28,516 nucleotides of DNA from an uncultured Clostridia bacterium (GTDB taxonomy: Bacteria > Bacillota > Clostridia > UBA1381), in contig CAKSDE010000022.1 of the NCBI GenBank assembly GCA_934444735.1, forward strand, positions 1 through 28,516. The letters run 5' to 3'. Positions 1 through 8,825 of the stretch are shown here, piece by piece. A program made the translations under genes and the position numbers. Under the pieces are notes generated by a model, which did no database searches, was not told the origin of the DNA, and saw nothing but the letters and a program-made list of their open reading frames with translations. The stretch's first letter is position 1, and every line of letters begins with the position of its first letter.

Positions 1-67
1 ATTGGGAGCAGACAAAATAGCCTGTTCCCCTAAAAAAAATTGTACTTTTTTGTGTCTACTTACTTGA

Positions 68-256
68 CTATAGTTCACCTTCTTCCAAAAATATGCGTTC
101 CCATTTTTTTAGAAATTCGAAACTGTTTTCTTTTAAGTGCGGAAAATACTTTCTCATTGTTTCACGATATCCTAAATGATGTTCTCGCATATCCATTATA
201 ACACAAATTTTAAATTTCGCACTATAATTTTTGTTTTTTCTCCCCGTTTTACACAT
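68..256 (-). pseudogene. truncated IS3-type OrfA (HTH transposase subunit)
   Basis: The fragment is 62 residues if started at the ATG at 254-256, which is preceded by GGAGG 11 bases upstream inside the IS end. It carries the basic N-terminus and the pattern YSAKFKICVI...GYRETMRKYF...LKKWERIFLEEG, which is the DNA-binding helix-turn-helix of IS3/IS150 OrfA proteins. The frame ends in TAG at 68-70, exactly where the family normally continues into a Gly/Arg-rich linker and a leucine zipper. It is most likely inactive. The surface-protein operon begins its 3' end just to the right, at 388. Confidence 0.6.
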
Positions 257-260
257 AAAA

Positions 261-300
261 ATATGCACCTCCAAAAGTGTCTAACTTTTGGGGTGCATAT
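261..300. repeat. IS end inverted repeat / hairpin
   Basis: The arms at 261-277 and 285-300 are complementary except for one unpaired base, with a seven-base loop (tgtctaa). The core CCCCAAAAGTTAGACAC, read on the minus strand, is typical of IS3-family ends in Firmicutes. It lies just upstream of the orfA remnant and so marks that end of the element. Confidence 0.55.
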
Positions 301-387
301 CACTTATACAATAGATACTGCATTTTTTTACCAAAGCAATAATAGAACTGTTCACTTGTAATATCTCTCATGGCATTTTGCCACGCT

Positions 388-1764
388 CTACCCTTCCCAT
401 ACGAACGGAATCATAGGCATACCGATACTATTTTTTACATTTCCGCCCCAATTTTGCTCAGGAGTCAGATTAGCATACGAATATCTGATGATTTTAGCAT
501 TTGATGCGCCTTTTATAATTATTTTATCTTTATCCAAAATTTCGGCTTTTACACCGTTTATAAAAAACCTGTCACAGCCCGTTTCAAAGCCACGAACTTC
601 TCCGTCCGCTGTCAAACCGTTTGCGCAATGACTGAATTGCAGTATCAGATCCTCACCTTTTCGGCTAACGCTCTTGATTATGGGACTGCTCCATTCACCT
701 ATATCTTTACCGTATACATTCGCAAGCGCCGCCATCGCGCACCTTTCCCCTATCGGCGTCTTATATTTAGGGTGAATCGGATCTTCCCCCTCCTCACCGG
801 TCGGTCCCATATCCGCCGTACCAATCAGGTATACATTATCAACTTCATCTGCAAACTTTCTCTGAATCTCTCTTATCACCTTAAAATCAAACGGCTCCAT
901 CTCAAACGGACAAAGCTGCACCAAAATCACCGGCAGCTGCAAATCGTTAAAAGCGGCTCTGTATTGTTCAATAAGCTTTTTTAAAAGTTCTTTATAATAA
1001 ATCGGTCTTTCGTATGCCGAATCGGTTTCTCCCTGATACCAAAGCATACCTTTAACAAAAAATCTTTCAATCGGCGCTGTCATAGCATTATAAAATGCCG
1101 TGGGGATCATTGACCATGCACTCTTTACATTCTCTCTTTCCCGTTTGAGCTGTCTTTGAAATATTGCGTCCCTATCGCACAATTTAAGATTTTCATCGGA
1201 TAAAAATGACACAATCGAATTTCCGCCGCGATAATTTTTTATTAACCCTACCGGAACATTTATATTTTCAGCCAGATATTGTCCGAAAACGCAGCCAACA
1301 ACACTTAGATCCATGCAATTTTCTTTATTTAATTTTATCCACTTCGGATTATTCAGCTCTTCGTTTTTCAAAAAACTTATGTCTTGTGCCATATCAAGGA
1401 ATCGAATATCACAATTACCAAATTTTTCAATATATTCTTTTGTACCGCTGCAATAATTAAAATCACATTCTATATTTGACTGTCCGCTGCAAAGCCATAC
1501 GTCCCCTACTGCCACATTGGACAATGTCACGCTTTCATCTCCGTTACTGATTTTGATTTGAAGTCCGTGGCATGCCTCCATTGCCTCCAACTCGGTTTCC
1601 CATCTGTTCTTTTCGGAGCTGACCTTTTTTTGACGCAATAATTTTTCTCCCGAAAAAATCTCCACGCAAATCATTGAATTTTTACTGCAATACCCACAGA
1701 ATTTAATAGGTTTTCCTCTCTGAAAAATCATATTATCGCTGTATATATTTAATAATTTTATCAT
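388..1764 (-). CDS. SGNH / sialate O-acetylesterase-type carbohydrate esterase
   Basis: This 458-residue protein probably removes acetyl groups from a glycan. The block GDVWLCSGQSN places the nucleophile at Ser96, as in the SASA/DUF303 family of sialate O-acetylesterases and related acetylxylan or pectin esterases. MLWYQGETDS near residue 240 matches the conserved WYQGE block. DPIHP near residues 327-331 supplies the Asp-x-x-His of the SGNH triad. An N-terminal ~85-residue beta-rich segment precedes the catalytic domain, as is usual. There is no signal peptide, so it should act in the cytoplasm on imported oligosaccharides, unlike the upstream secreted proteins. The start was chosen at 1762-1764 because AAGGGA lies eight bases before it; an ATG twelve codons upstream has no such site. 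It is the last gene of the operon, 104 bases after the preceding stop. The exact substrate cannot be read from sequence. Confidence 0.85.
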   Translation of the reverse strand: MIKLLNIYSDNMIFQRGKPIKFCGYCSKNSMICVEIFSGEKLLRQKKVSSEKNRWETELEAMEACHGLQIKISNGDESVTLSNVAVGDVWLCSGQSNIECDFNYCSGTKEYIEKFGNCDIRFLDMAQDISFLKNEELNNPKWIKLNKENCMDLSVVGCVFGQYLAENINVPVGLIKNYRGGNSIVSFLSDENLKLCDRDAIFQRQLKRERENVKSAWSMIPTAFYNAMTAPIERFFVKGMLWYQGETDSAYERPIYYKELLKKLIEQYRAAFNDLQLPVILVQLCPFEMEPFDFKVIREIQRKFADEVDNVYLIGTADMGPTGEEGEDPIHPKYKTPIGERCAMAALANVYGKDIGEWSSPIIKSVSRKGEDLILQFSHCANGLTADGEVRGFETGCDRFFINGVKAEILDKDKIIIKGASNAKIIRYSYANLTPEQNWGGNVKNSIGMPMIPFVWEG

Positions 1765-1787
1765 TTCCGTTCCCTTCTGCAAATGAT

Positions 1788-1824
1788 AGAACTGCAGCAA
1801 GAAAAATCATCTTGCTACAGTTCT
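1788..1824 (-). promoter_or_regulatory. intercistronic hairpin before esterase gene
   Basis: The arms 1788-1801 and 1811-1824 form a 14-base stem with one mismatch around a nine-base loop. On the operon strand no T-run follows, so it is not a normal terminator. It ends about ten bases before the esterase ribosome site (1773-1778). It may be an RNA processing or stabilising element that sets esterase expression separately. On the plus strand a loosely T-rich tract follows. Confidence 0.5.
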
Positions 1825-1868
1825 GTCCGTCTTTCGTTTTTATGTCCCTATTTTCTCGTCCCCATAAA

Positions 1869-4397
1869 TCATTCTTTTACAACAATACACCAAGACGAAT
1901 ATGCATATATATCATAAAAGAATACTTTGTCACCGACCTGTATAGCGGAATAATCCGAACATCTCGCCTTTGGTTTATTGCCTGTTTTATCAATAACCGC
2001 CACATTGCCGGTAACTCTTGTCACTGATATTCGCGAATCACCGTAATCTACAACCAGCAAATTACTGTCCGGATCACGTTCTATAACCGTTCCCGAAATA
2101 TAGTGATAATCGGCATATCTGTATATACTTCCAGGATCCGGCAGATTCCATCCGGATGCAAAAGAACTCATAATTCCCGAAATTCTGTTACCGTTTACCG
2201 CATACCTGTTAAAATCTCCTGCTTTAAATGAGTTCATTTTTTCCGCAACAGATTTTGAAACCAAATAATTTCTTTCTTCGCAGGCACCGCCGTTTAAATA
2301 TAACCCCGTAACGCTATATTCCGTATCTTCCTTTTCCTCATTATATATTTCGGAAATCTTCTCGATGAGAATAAATCCTTCACTGCCGACAGTCTCTTCT
2401 CCGCCTTTATAAATCGCCGCACCTATAAGATAATATCTGTTCGGGTTGTACAGTTCAAGAGGCACCTTGACCGATTCATCTCCCCACGGGAGTTGGGTAT
2501 TTCTTATCACCGCAAAATCTTCTTCGTTATCAAGATTATCCGGCACTCTGAATATTACCGTATCGGTCGAAAGCTGATAATTGCTATTTATAAGATAAAT
2601 ACATCTGTAATTCATAAAGTTTTCAAACGAACCGCAGTAGTTCATCTTTTCGGTATCTTTTGCCTCATCTTCGGTATTTCTCATAGTATCGATAAAGGTA
2701 AGCGAATCATTTCCGTTTATCACATCTATTCCGTCGCTTTTATAACGGAAAATGTTATCCGTTATATTTTCCTTATTCTCTAAAAGAATCGTTCCCGCCT
2801 CTTCATCCTGCATTTTCTTTCCGTCCAGCACAACTTTATCCGCAACCTTGCTGGTTCTCCAATCGCCGTCCTGCGACAGATATTTTATTCGGTATATGTC
2901 ATTTTCCTCGTCATATATAATCTTCTTAATATATCCGAAACTATACTGACTTCCCTCTTTAAAGCCTGCAATTTTGCTGTCGTCCGAAATATAAAAGGTT
3001 CCCGTCATACCGACTTTTAATTGTTTGAGTCCCGATGAAACATCTTTTGTACACAAATCATAATCATTCGAGATTTTATAAGAATTACCGTTTATCTCCA
3101 ATGTATTTTCGCTGTTATCAATTGAAGTAATATTTCCTCTGAGCACATTTCTCGATATGTTTATTTCCGCATAGCCGCCGTCATAAGTAGACATGAGCCT
3201 TATAACATCATTGGTTTTCAAGGAATCAACGCCAACAGTTGCACCGTTCATAAAATATCTTATCCGCGCATTATCCTTTATGGATATATAATTCTTTTCA
3301 TTGTATTTCGCACCGTATTTGAGCCTTATCTCTTCTTCCTGCATATCAACGGTATCAACAAGAAAATATCTGTACGTCCAGACAACAGCCATATCGTATC
3401 TGCCGCCTTTGGAGGTTGCCTGCAATTCAACTCTGCCGTCTTTATCTGCAATAAAATTCTCAAGACTTGCATTTGCATTATACTTTCCGTTATAAACAAC
3501 AGTTTTTATCTCTGAAATATTCACACTCTTTTCTTTTCCGTCACTTTCATATTTCAGTTTTGATGAATTACATTCGTATATATCTTCAAAGTTTATTACC
3601 AGTGAATTGTTAACATTTTCCTGTTCGATAAAAAGAAGTACAAACTCATCCTGTTCATCATCATACCGGGCATAGCCTTTAACTCTGCAACCCAAATAAT
3701 TCTCCGCCGCCGTTTCGCCTATTGCATATAATTCTCTCTCAATTTCCACATACCCTTTTTTCACGTGCGCCGTACCGTAAAGATTTATTCCTTCTATGGC
3801 ATTCAAAACACCTTTTATCTCAACCACGCCGAACACATTACTCAAAAGCGTATTTTGTGACAACGGTCCTGAGGCTACATATATAGGGTAACCGCCAAAT
3901 TCAACATTTAATGCGTTAAAAAGAATTTCCGCAAAATCATCTTTGGTAATATATTGATTTGCCAAAAGGCTAACACCGTCCGAAAGTCCCGTACTGTCCG
4001 CAAGATTCTGAATTGAAACCGCATCGCTTTTTTCCATTTTCCATGAATATCCCAACGCCTCAAGAATGGATTCATACACTTCAGAAAGCCTGGCTTTCAC
4101 ATTTTCTTCTTTGTACATCGGTGTTTTCCCCGTCATAAGCAATACCGAATTTTTAAGCTCCGACCTTTTTAAGTATTCTTTTCCGTTAAACGGATTTTCC
4201 TGTGAATTTTCCAGTATTCCCAGTTTTACCAAAATATCAAGCTTATAATTATCGGTATCTGCCGTACCCTCTGTATCAAATCTGTAAACATCATCCATAT
4301 AATCGATACCGTCAATATTTTCTATCGCGGCAAACGATGTATTCATCAGAAGAGTCATCGACAGCATCATTATAAAGCTTACTATTCTTTTTTTCAT
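1869..4397 (-). CDS. secreted protein with degenerate SLH-like N-terminus
   Basis: This is an 842-residue exported protein. Residues 1-23 form a signal peptide ending in NTSFA. Residues about 50-92 (KLDILVKLGIL... YLKRSELKNSVLLM) and 150-166 (ITKDDFAEILFNAL) look like worn S-layer homology motifs, which suggests loose cell-wall association. The remainder is beta-rich and includes repeating pieces of the kind GNITSIDNSENTLEINGN followed by LKVGMTGTFYIS, near residues 425-480. No catalytic signature was recognised, so no enzymatic role is assigned. The start is at 4395-4397, with GGGAGAG overlapping the end of the upstream 1464-residue gene. The two genes are four bases apart and are probably translationally coupled. 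Related proteins occur beside SLH-anchored polysaccharide-degrading systems in Clostridia, which fits a structural or glycan-binding role. That role is inference. Confidence 0.8.
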   Translation of the reverse strand: MKKRIVSFIMMLSMTLLMNTSFAAIENIDGIDYMDDVYRFDTEGTADTDNYKLDILVKLGILENSQENPFNGKEYLKRSELKNSVLLMTGKTPMYKEENVKARLSEVYESILEALGYSWKMEKSDAVSIQNLADSTGLSDGVSLLANQYITKDDFAEILFNALNVEFGGYPIYVASGPLSQNTLLSNVFGVVEIKGVLNAIEGINLYGTAHVKKGYVEIERELYAIGETAAENYLGCRVKGYARYDDEQDEFVLLFIEQENVNNSLVINFEDIYECNSSKLKYESDGKEKSVNISEIKTVVYNGKYNANASLENFIADKDGRVELQATSKGGRYDMAVVWTYRYFLVDTVDMQEEEIRLKYGAKYNEKNYISIKDNARIRYFMNGATVGVDSLKTNDVIRLMSTYDGGYAEINISRNVLRGNITSIDNSENTLEINGNSYKISNDYDLCTKDVSSGLKQLKVGMTGTFYISDDSKIAGFKEGSQYSFGYIKKIIYDEENDIYRIKYLSQDGDWRTSKVADKVVLDGKKMQDEEAGTILLENKENITDNIFRYKSDGIDVINGNDSLTFIDTMRNTEDEAKDTEKMNYCGSFENFMNYRCIYLINSNYQLSTDTVIFRVPDNLDNEEDFAVIRNTQLPWGDESVKVPLELYNPNRYYLIGAAIYKGGEETVGSEGFILIEKISEIYNEEKEDTEYSVTGLYLNGGACEERNYLVSKSVAEKMNSFKAGDFNRYAVNGNRISGIMSSFASGWNLPDPGSIYRYADYHYISGTVIERDPDSNLLVVDYGDSRISVTRVTGNVAVIDKTGNKPKARCSDYSAIQVGDKVFFYDIYAYSSWCIVVKE

Positions 4398-4401
4398 ATC
4401 A

Positions 4402-7400
4402 TCACTCTCCCAACAAATCCATCATTCTTGTAAGCAGAACCGCCATCTGCGCTTTTGTCGTATTTCCCCGCGGTGTAAATTCCGTCGCAGATGTTCCGAT
4501 CATCAATCCCGTTCCAAGAATTGCGTCAACATATTCAACTGCCCATGCAGATATTTTTTCGCGATCCGCAAACCTTGAAACATAAGTATCATTAATCCGT
4601 GTGAGTTTTCCTCTGTTATTCAGAGTTATATACAGCGCCTTGCAAAGCTCTTCTCTCGTAATATCGGCATTCGGTCTGAATCTGACATCATGACTTATGA
4701 TTCCTTCATCTACCATTGCCTGCAAATATCCCGAAAAATCATCTTCCGGCGCAACGTCCGAAAATTCACCTTTGTATTCTGTTGCTTTAATTCCCGCCAC
4801 TTTAGATATGAGCGTAATAATTTCGGATCTTTTGATCGTTCTTGACGGGTTAAACAAATCTTTCTCATCATTTTGCATTATACCCTTTGAGATCATCTTC
4901 TGCGCATATTCGCTCGCCCAGTGATTCACCAAATCAGCTGCAATTTCAGGTTTTGTTTCCGGCACTCTCACAATATTTGACAGTGAACCGCCCCCTCCGC
5001 CGCCGCTGCTTCCGCCGCTTTGTTTGGACAAAGTTATGCTTGCCTCTGCCGGATTTCCGTCATAAGGGAACTCCGCTGCATTGGGTGTAACTCTGAATGT
5101 AACGCTGCCGCTGAAATCGGCAATAATACTTATTTCGTTGGATATAACTTTTCCGTCGTGAATCCATTCATATTTGGATTTCCCCTCAGAAATATTAAAT
5201 TCATGGTAATATTCATAACTTCCGTTTAGCTTAGAGCCGTTTTTGATTATCTTAACATTTCTCGCCTCCGGTGTTTTTGGGCCCGAAAATGCCTCACTCA
5301 AATATGCCCTGCCGATACACGGCTCCTCTTCCGAAACGGGAGTTACTTCAAATTTGATATATTTATTTACATCTTCTTCGCCAAGAACATATTCCGTTTC
5401 GGTTGCATCTTTTATCGGAGAATATGTACCGTCTTTCGTATTGCTCGCAAGCCATCTGAATGTCGAAGTTCCCTCTTTGTCCATATTGACATCAAAAAAT
5501 TCATAACTTCCGATAAGCTTGCTTCCTGCTTTATGCTCTCCGGTAATGCTTACATTCTTAGCCTCCGGCGCTGTTCTCTTAACAGCAATATTACTCTCTT
5601 TTTCTGTCCCCTTTATTCCGTTTTCACACTCAGGATAAACTACAAGTTTTATAAATTTCCCGGCAGTTTCCTCCGTCACCGTATATTCAATTCCGCAAGC
5701 ACCATCAATTTGAGTATACTCGCCGTTTTCGCTATCCGAAACAAACCACTGATATGTCGATAAGTCCCTATATCCGTTTACCTGATAATAATCATACGAA
5801 CCCTTTAAGGTTTCGCCCAATTCTACAGCACCCGTGATTTTTAAATTGCTGATTTTCGGTGCAGTATCGGAATTAGGCAAAAGCTTTATTGTAAAACTCT
5901 TTTCAAACCGCTCGGCAATATGTCCTGCAAAAGTCGGATTGCAAACAGCCAAAACATTGATGTTTCCTGCAACAGCGGAATCCGACACAACTATTTTATT
6001 GTCCCTTATATCAACTCCGGGGTAATCTTTTTCCGTCACCCATGAAACTTTTTCATCTGCAAGACCGTTTTCTGTCCCTAATTGATTGTACACTTTTACA
6101 TTTTCAATTGCAATTTTCTTTGTTCCGTTTTCGGGTATAGTTACTTCTTCGTTCTCAAAATCCGCATCTATATCGCATATCTCCAATTCCCCGACATATA
6201 CGTCATCAACGTAAAAATTGCCGGTATATGAATTGGATTGCAAAGACAATCTCGAATCGGGGCAGGACGCACCGTCCGCCACCCATGTGGTATACACTGC
6301 CGTCCATTGATTTTCTTTTGCGTCGCTCGCCTCATCGCTTACGTATGGGGTTGCAAGTGTTATTCCCGTAAGCGTATTTGTTTTAGCATAAATTTTTCCC
6401 ATTGTACCGTCTACGGGATAAACCTTTCCGCCCGCTATATATGTTTTACCTCCCTTTAGTGTAAATGACGGGCTGATGTACGTATGGCTTGCCGAGGTTT
6501 TGCCTTTTACGAACATAGAATATTTCCCCAAAGCAGGCTGACCGTCTGCCGATTTTGCCAACGATATACCGTCACCTGCGGCAAAGTTAAATGTAGTCCA
6601 CCCCTGAATTGTGCCGTTTTCAAAATCGGCATTTGATACAAGGTTTGTCATTTCAATAATATCACCGATTTTTCCTATCGATGCGGTATACACCGTCTCG
6701 CCCATCTCGGGCGCAGCATCGCTTACAGGTGTAACCGACGCTCTTATGAATTTGCCCATAAAATCTCGGGGAACTGTAAAGTTCTTTTTTACTGCGCCCG
6801 AAATCGGCACAAAACCACCGTCTGCACTATCCGAAACATACCACTGATACTGCGAGTCCGACTCTTTATCTCCGTTTGCGTCATTAAAATCATACTTAAG
6901 AGAAAGTATCGCACCGACTGCCGGTGTCCCTTCAATTTTCGCATTTGTTACAAACGGTGCAACCTCCGGCGCTATCACGTTTTCGCTGAACACTCTTTCT
7001 CCGACAGCTCCGTCCTCTGTAACAGGTATAACCGAATATTTTATGTATTTTCCGAGCATCTCCGGCTTTACAATAAGCTCATTTTGGGTTTCGCCATCTA
7101 TTTTTACATATTCTCCCTCAAATGTATCGCTTATGTACCACTCGTGAATACATTCTCCCATGGGGACATCTTCAGACTGATAATAATCAAAGCTCGGCAC
7201 TATCCTTTCGCCTTCTTTGATTTTTCCGTTCAGCCTTACATTATCGGCAACCGGCTTTGATGAACCGACATAAGAAAACCCGAGTGAATTTTCAGAAAAC
7301 TTCATTGAACCGTCATTGTTGTATATCAGTTCGTCCGAAAGCTCTATTTTCCAGCTGCCGCTCTTAAATCCGTCAAGATTAAATGTATATTCTCCCGATT

Positions 7401-8796
7401 TACTGTTGTAATCGCCTTTAACGTCAACATATTCACCGTTGCAGCTAAATCTCAGATAATCTTTTATTTTTTCCAGATCAATCGGCGTGTCAAAGGACAG
7501 CTTCATTTGATCACCGAGGTAATATTTATATTCTCCGTTTTTAGCCGAAAGTGTTGCTTTTGCCTGTGACTTTTGATTATAGACTTTTACACTTTTTAAA
7601 AGTATACTATCCGAATATATGCTGTCAATAATATCAAAATCCGAAAAATCAATGCCGTTTACCTCTTTTTCCGAGATTATCTTGCCGTCTTTGCAAAGAG
7701 AATATGCCGACTTTTGATTGATATTATCAATTGTCATCTCAAGAGAATATTCAGCGTTTTCTTCAATCCCCTCAAAAGCGGCACTGCCGCTCTTTTGCTT
7801 TATATCCCCTGCTTTATGATAATCAAAAAACAGTTCACCGCTCTCGCTTTTGGCTGAAAATTCCGCAGAAATCACAGTTTTGGCATCTTTATAAACTCTG
7901 TATCCATTCTCAAAATCTACTTTATTATCTGCCGCATCTTCTTCATTCATCAACGGATCAAGCGTGTACAGCTTCACATCATCAATCCAATACTTACTGC
8001 CGTTTGCGCACCATGCGCTTATGTCAAGACTCTCTATCTTATCGGGGCATACACCGCGCACTGTCATATTTCCGCAGTCGTTCCAACCGTCTCTTGTATA
8101 CGTTCCGCCGTCCGGGGCGGTTATGTAATAGCTGATAAGCTCATGCTTATAGTCCATAACCGCCTTTATTTTTACGGAATCCTGAAATGCAAGCTTAACT
8201 TTTCCGTCTGTTTCTGCAGGAGTTCCGCTTGCCGCAGCATAATTTGTTGCCGCAGTTAGTCCGTGAGAGGGATTTAACATTTGTACATTCGCAATATTCT
8301 GCCCTTTTCCGTTCGTAGCACCCGATGCGGAAACCCGAAAAATCGTATATAGATTATCTTCAAATGCTCCCGAAGGCACATCCTTAATATTCTTCGGTCT
8401 GTTATAACCAAAATCAATATTAAGTCCTGCTGTTGTATCCGTTGAAATTACAGTTTCCAAAACAACTCTGTTTTTTGTCAAATCAACAGGCTCATCAAGC
8501 TCCTTTCTTATCACTGCCTGATTTCCCAAGGCTGTATTGCCGCCTTTGGGGACACTCACCAAAGCCATGTTCGGCATCGCCCAATGAGATGACGGAAAAA
8601 CTGCCGAAAGTCCATCGTTAGCCTCGCCGATTTCCCAGCCGCACGCATCAAATTTACCGTCGGACAATTTGTCGAATGTATCGTTTATTATAAATTCTCT
8701 GCTCTCTTCCGCATAAGCAGCAGGATTAACAAAAGATATATTTAAAGCGAAAAGTGCAAAAGCCTGTGCTGCGGAAATTATCTTTTTTAATTTCAT
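4402..8796 (-). CDS. giant SLH-anchored mosaic surface protein
   Basis: This 1464-residue protein is a cell-surface scaffold or glycan binder. Residues 1-29 are a signal peptide (cut after AAYA). Residues about 36-295 are the module shared with the next two upstream proteins. An Ig-like stretch follows near 430-510. Five copies of a ~95-residue Ig-like repeat lie near 512-610, 612-705, 977-1070, 1075-1170 and 1173-1255, with the recurring pattern YxWYxSD...GKFIKxxVxPVS. A CenC/CBM-like domain (NLVSNADFENGTIQGW) occupies about 715-870. A Gly/Ser linker near 1259-1270 leads to three SLH domains (1285-1464) containing TIKRSEIITLI, ITREELCKALY and TTKAQMAVLLTRM, which bind pyruvylated secondary cell-wall polymer. 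The start at 8794-8796 has a perfect AGGAGG seven bases upstream. No catalytic domain is evident. Confidence 0.88.
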   Translation of the reverse strand: MKLKKIISAAQAFALFALNISFVNPAAYAEESREFIINDTFDKLSDGKFDACGWEIGEANDGLSAVFPSSHWAMPNMALVSVPKGGNTALGNQAVIRKELDEPVDLTKNRVVLETVISTDTTAGLNIDFGYNRPKNIKDVPSGAFEDNLYTIFRVSASGATNGKGQNIANVQMLNPSHGLTAATNYAAASGTPAETDGKVKLAFQDSVKIKAVMDYKHELISYYITAPDGGTYTRDGWNDCGNMTVRGVCPDKIESLDISAWCANGSKYWIDDVKLYTLDPLMNEEDAADNKVDFENGYRVYKDAKTVISAEFSAKSESGELFFDYHKAGDIKQKSGSAAFEGIEENAEYSLEMTIDNINQKSAYSLCKDGKIISEKEVNGIDFSDFDIIDSIYSDSILLKSVKVYNQKSQAKATLSAKNGEYKYYLGDQMKLSFDTPIDLEKIKDYLRFSCNGEYVDVKGDYNSKSGEYTFNLDGFKSGSWKIELSDELIYNNDGSMKFSENSLGFSYVGSSKPVADNVRLNGKIKEGERIVPSFDYYQSEDVPMGECIHEWYISDTFEGEYVKIDGETQNELIVKPEMLGKYIKYSVIPVTEDGAVGERVFSENVIAPEVAPFVTNAKIEGTPAVGAILSLKYDFNDANGDKESDSQYQWYVSDSADGGFVPISGAVKKNFTVPRDFMGKFIRASVTPVSDAAPEMGETVYTASIGKIGDIIEMTNLVSNADFENGTIQGWTTFNFAAGDGISLAKSADGQPALGKYSMFVKGKTSASHTYISPSFTLKGGKTYIAGGKVYPVDGTMGKIYAKTNTLTGITLATPYVSDEASDAKENQWTAVYTTWVADGASCPDSRLSLQSNSYTGNFYVDDVYVGELEICDIDADFENEEVTIPENGTKKIAIENVKVYNQLGTENGLADEKVSWVTEKDYPGVDIRDNKIVVSDSAVAGNINVLAVCNPTFAGHIAERFEKSFTIKLLPNSDTAPKISNLKITGAVELGETLKGSYDYYQVNGYRDLSTYQWFVSDSENGEYTQIDGACGIEYTVTEETAGKFIKLVVYPECENGIKGTEKESNIAVKRTAPEAKNVSITGEHKAGSKLIGSYEFFDVNMDKEGTSTFRWLASNTKDGTYSPIKDATETEYVLGEEDVNKYIKFEVTPVSEEEPCIGRAYLSEAFSGPKTPEARNVKIIKNGSKLNGSYEYYHEFNISEGKSKYEWIHDGKVISNEISIIADFSGSVTFRVTPNAAEFPYDGNPAEASITLSKQSGGSSGGGGGGSLSNIVRVPETKPEIAADLVNHWASEYAQKMISKGIMQNDEKDLFNPSRTIKRSEIITLISKVAGIKATEYKGEFSDVAPEDDFSGYLQAMVDEGIISHDVRFRPNADITREELCKALYITLNNRGKLTRINDTYVSRFADREKISAWAVEYVDAILGTGLMIGTSATEFTPRGNTTKAQMAVLLTRMMDLLGE

Positions 8797-8825
8797 AACT
8801 AATCCTCCTGTTATTCTTGCATTTA

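Larger units (their letters stand above)
1..303 (-). mobile_element. IS3-family insertion sequence remnant
   Basis: This is the partial end of an insertion sequence. A terminal-type inverted repeat (261-300) is followed on the minus strand by the first part of an IS3/IS150-type orfA (68-256). The reading frame stops after about 62 residues, where family members continue for another 40 or more residues before orfB. No DDE transposase is visible between 1 and 67. The element is therefore either decayed or cut by the window edge. Similarity is judged by eye from the helix-turn-helix pattern. Confidence 0.6.

Noticed and set aside
261..300. Hairpin read as a terminator for the esterase operon
   Set aside because: There is no T-run on the operon strand and the sequence matches an IS3-family end, so it is annotated as an IS end.
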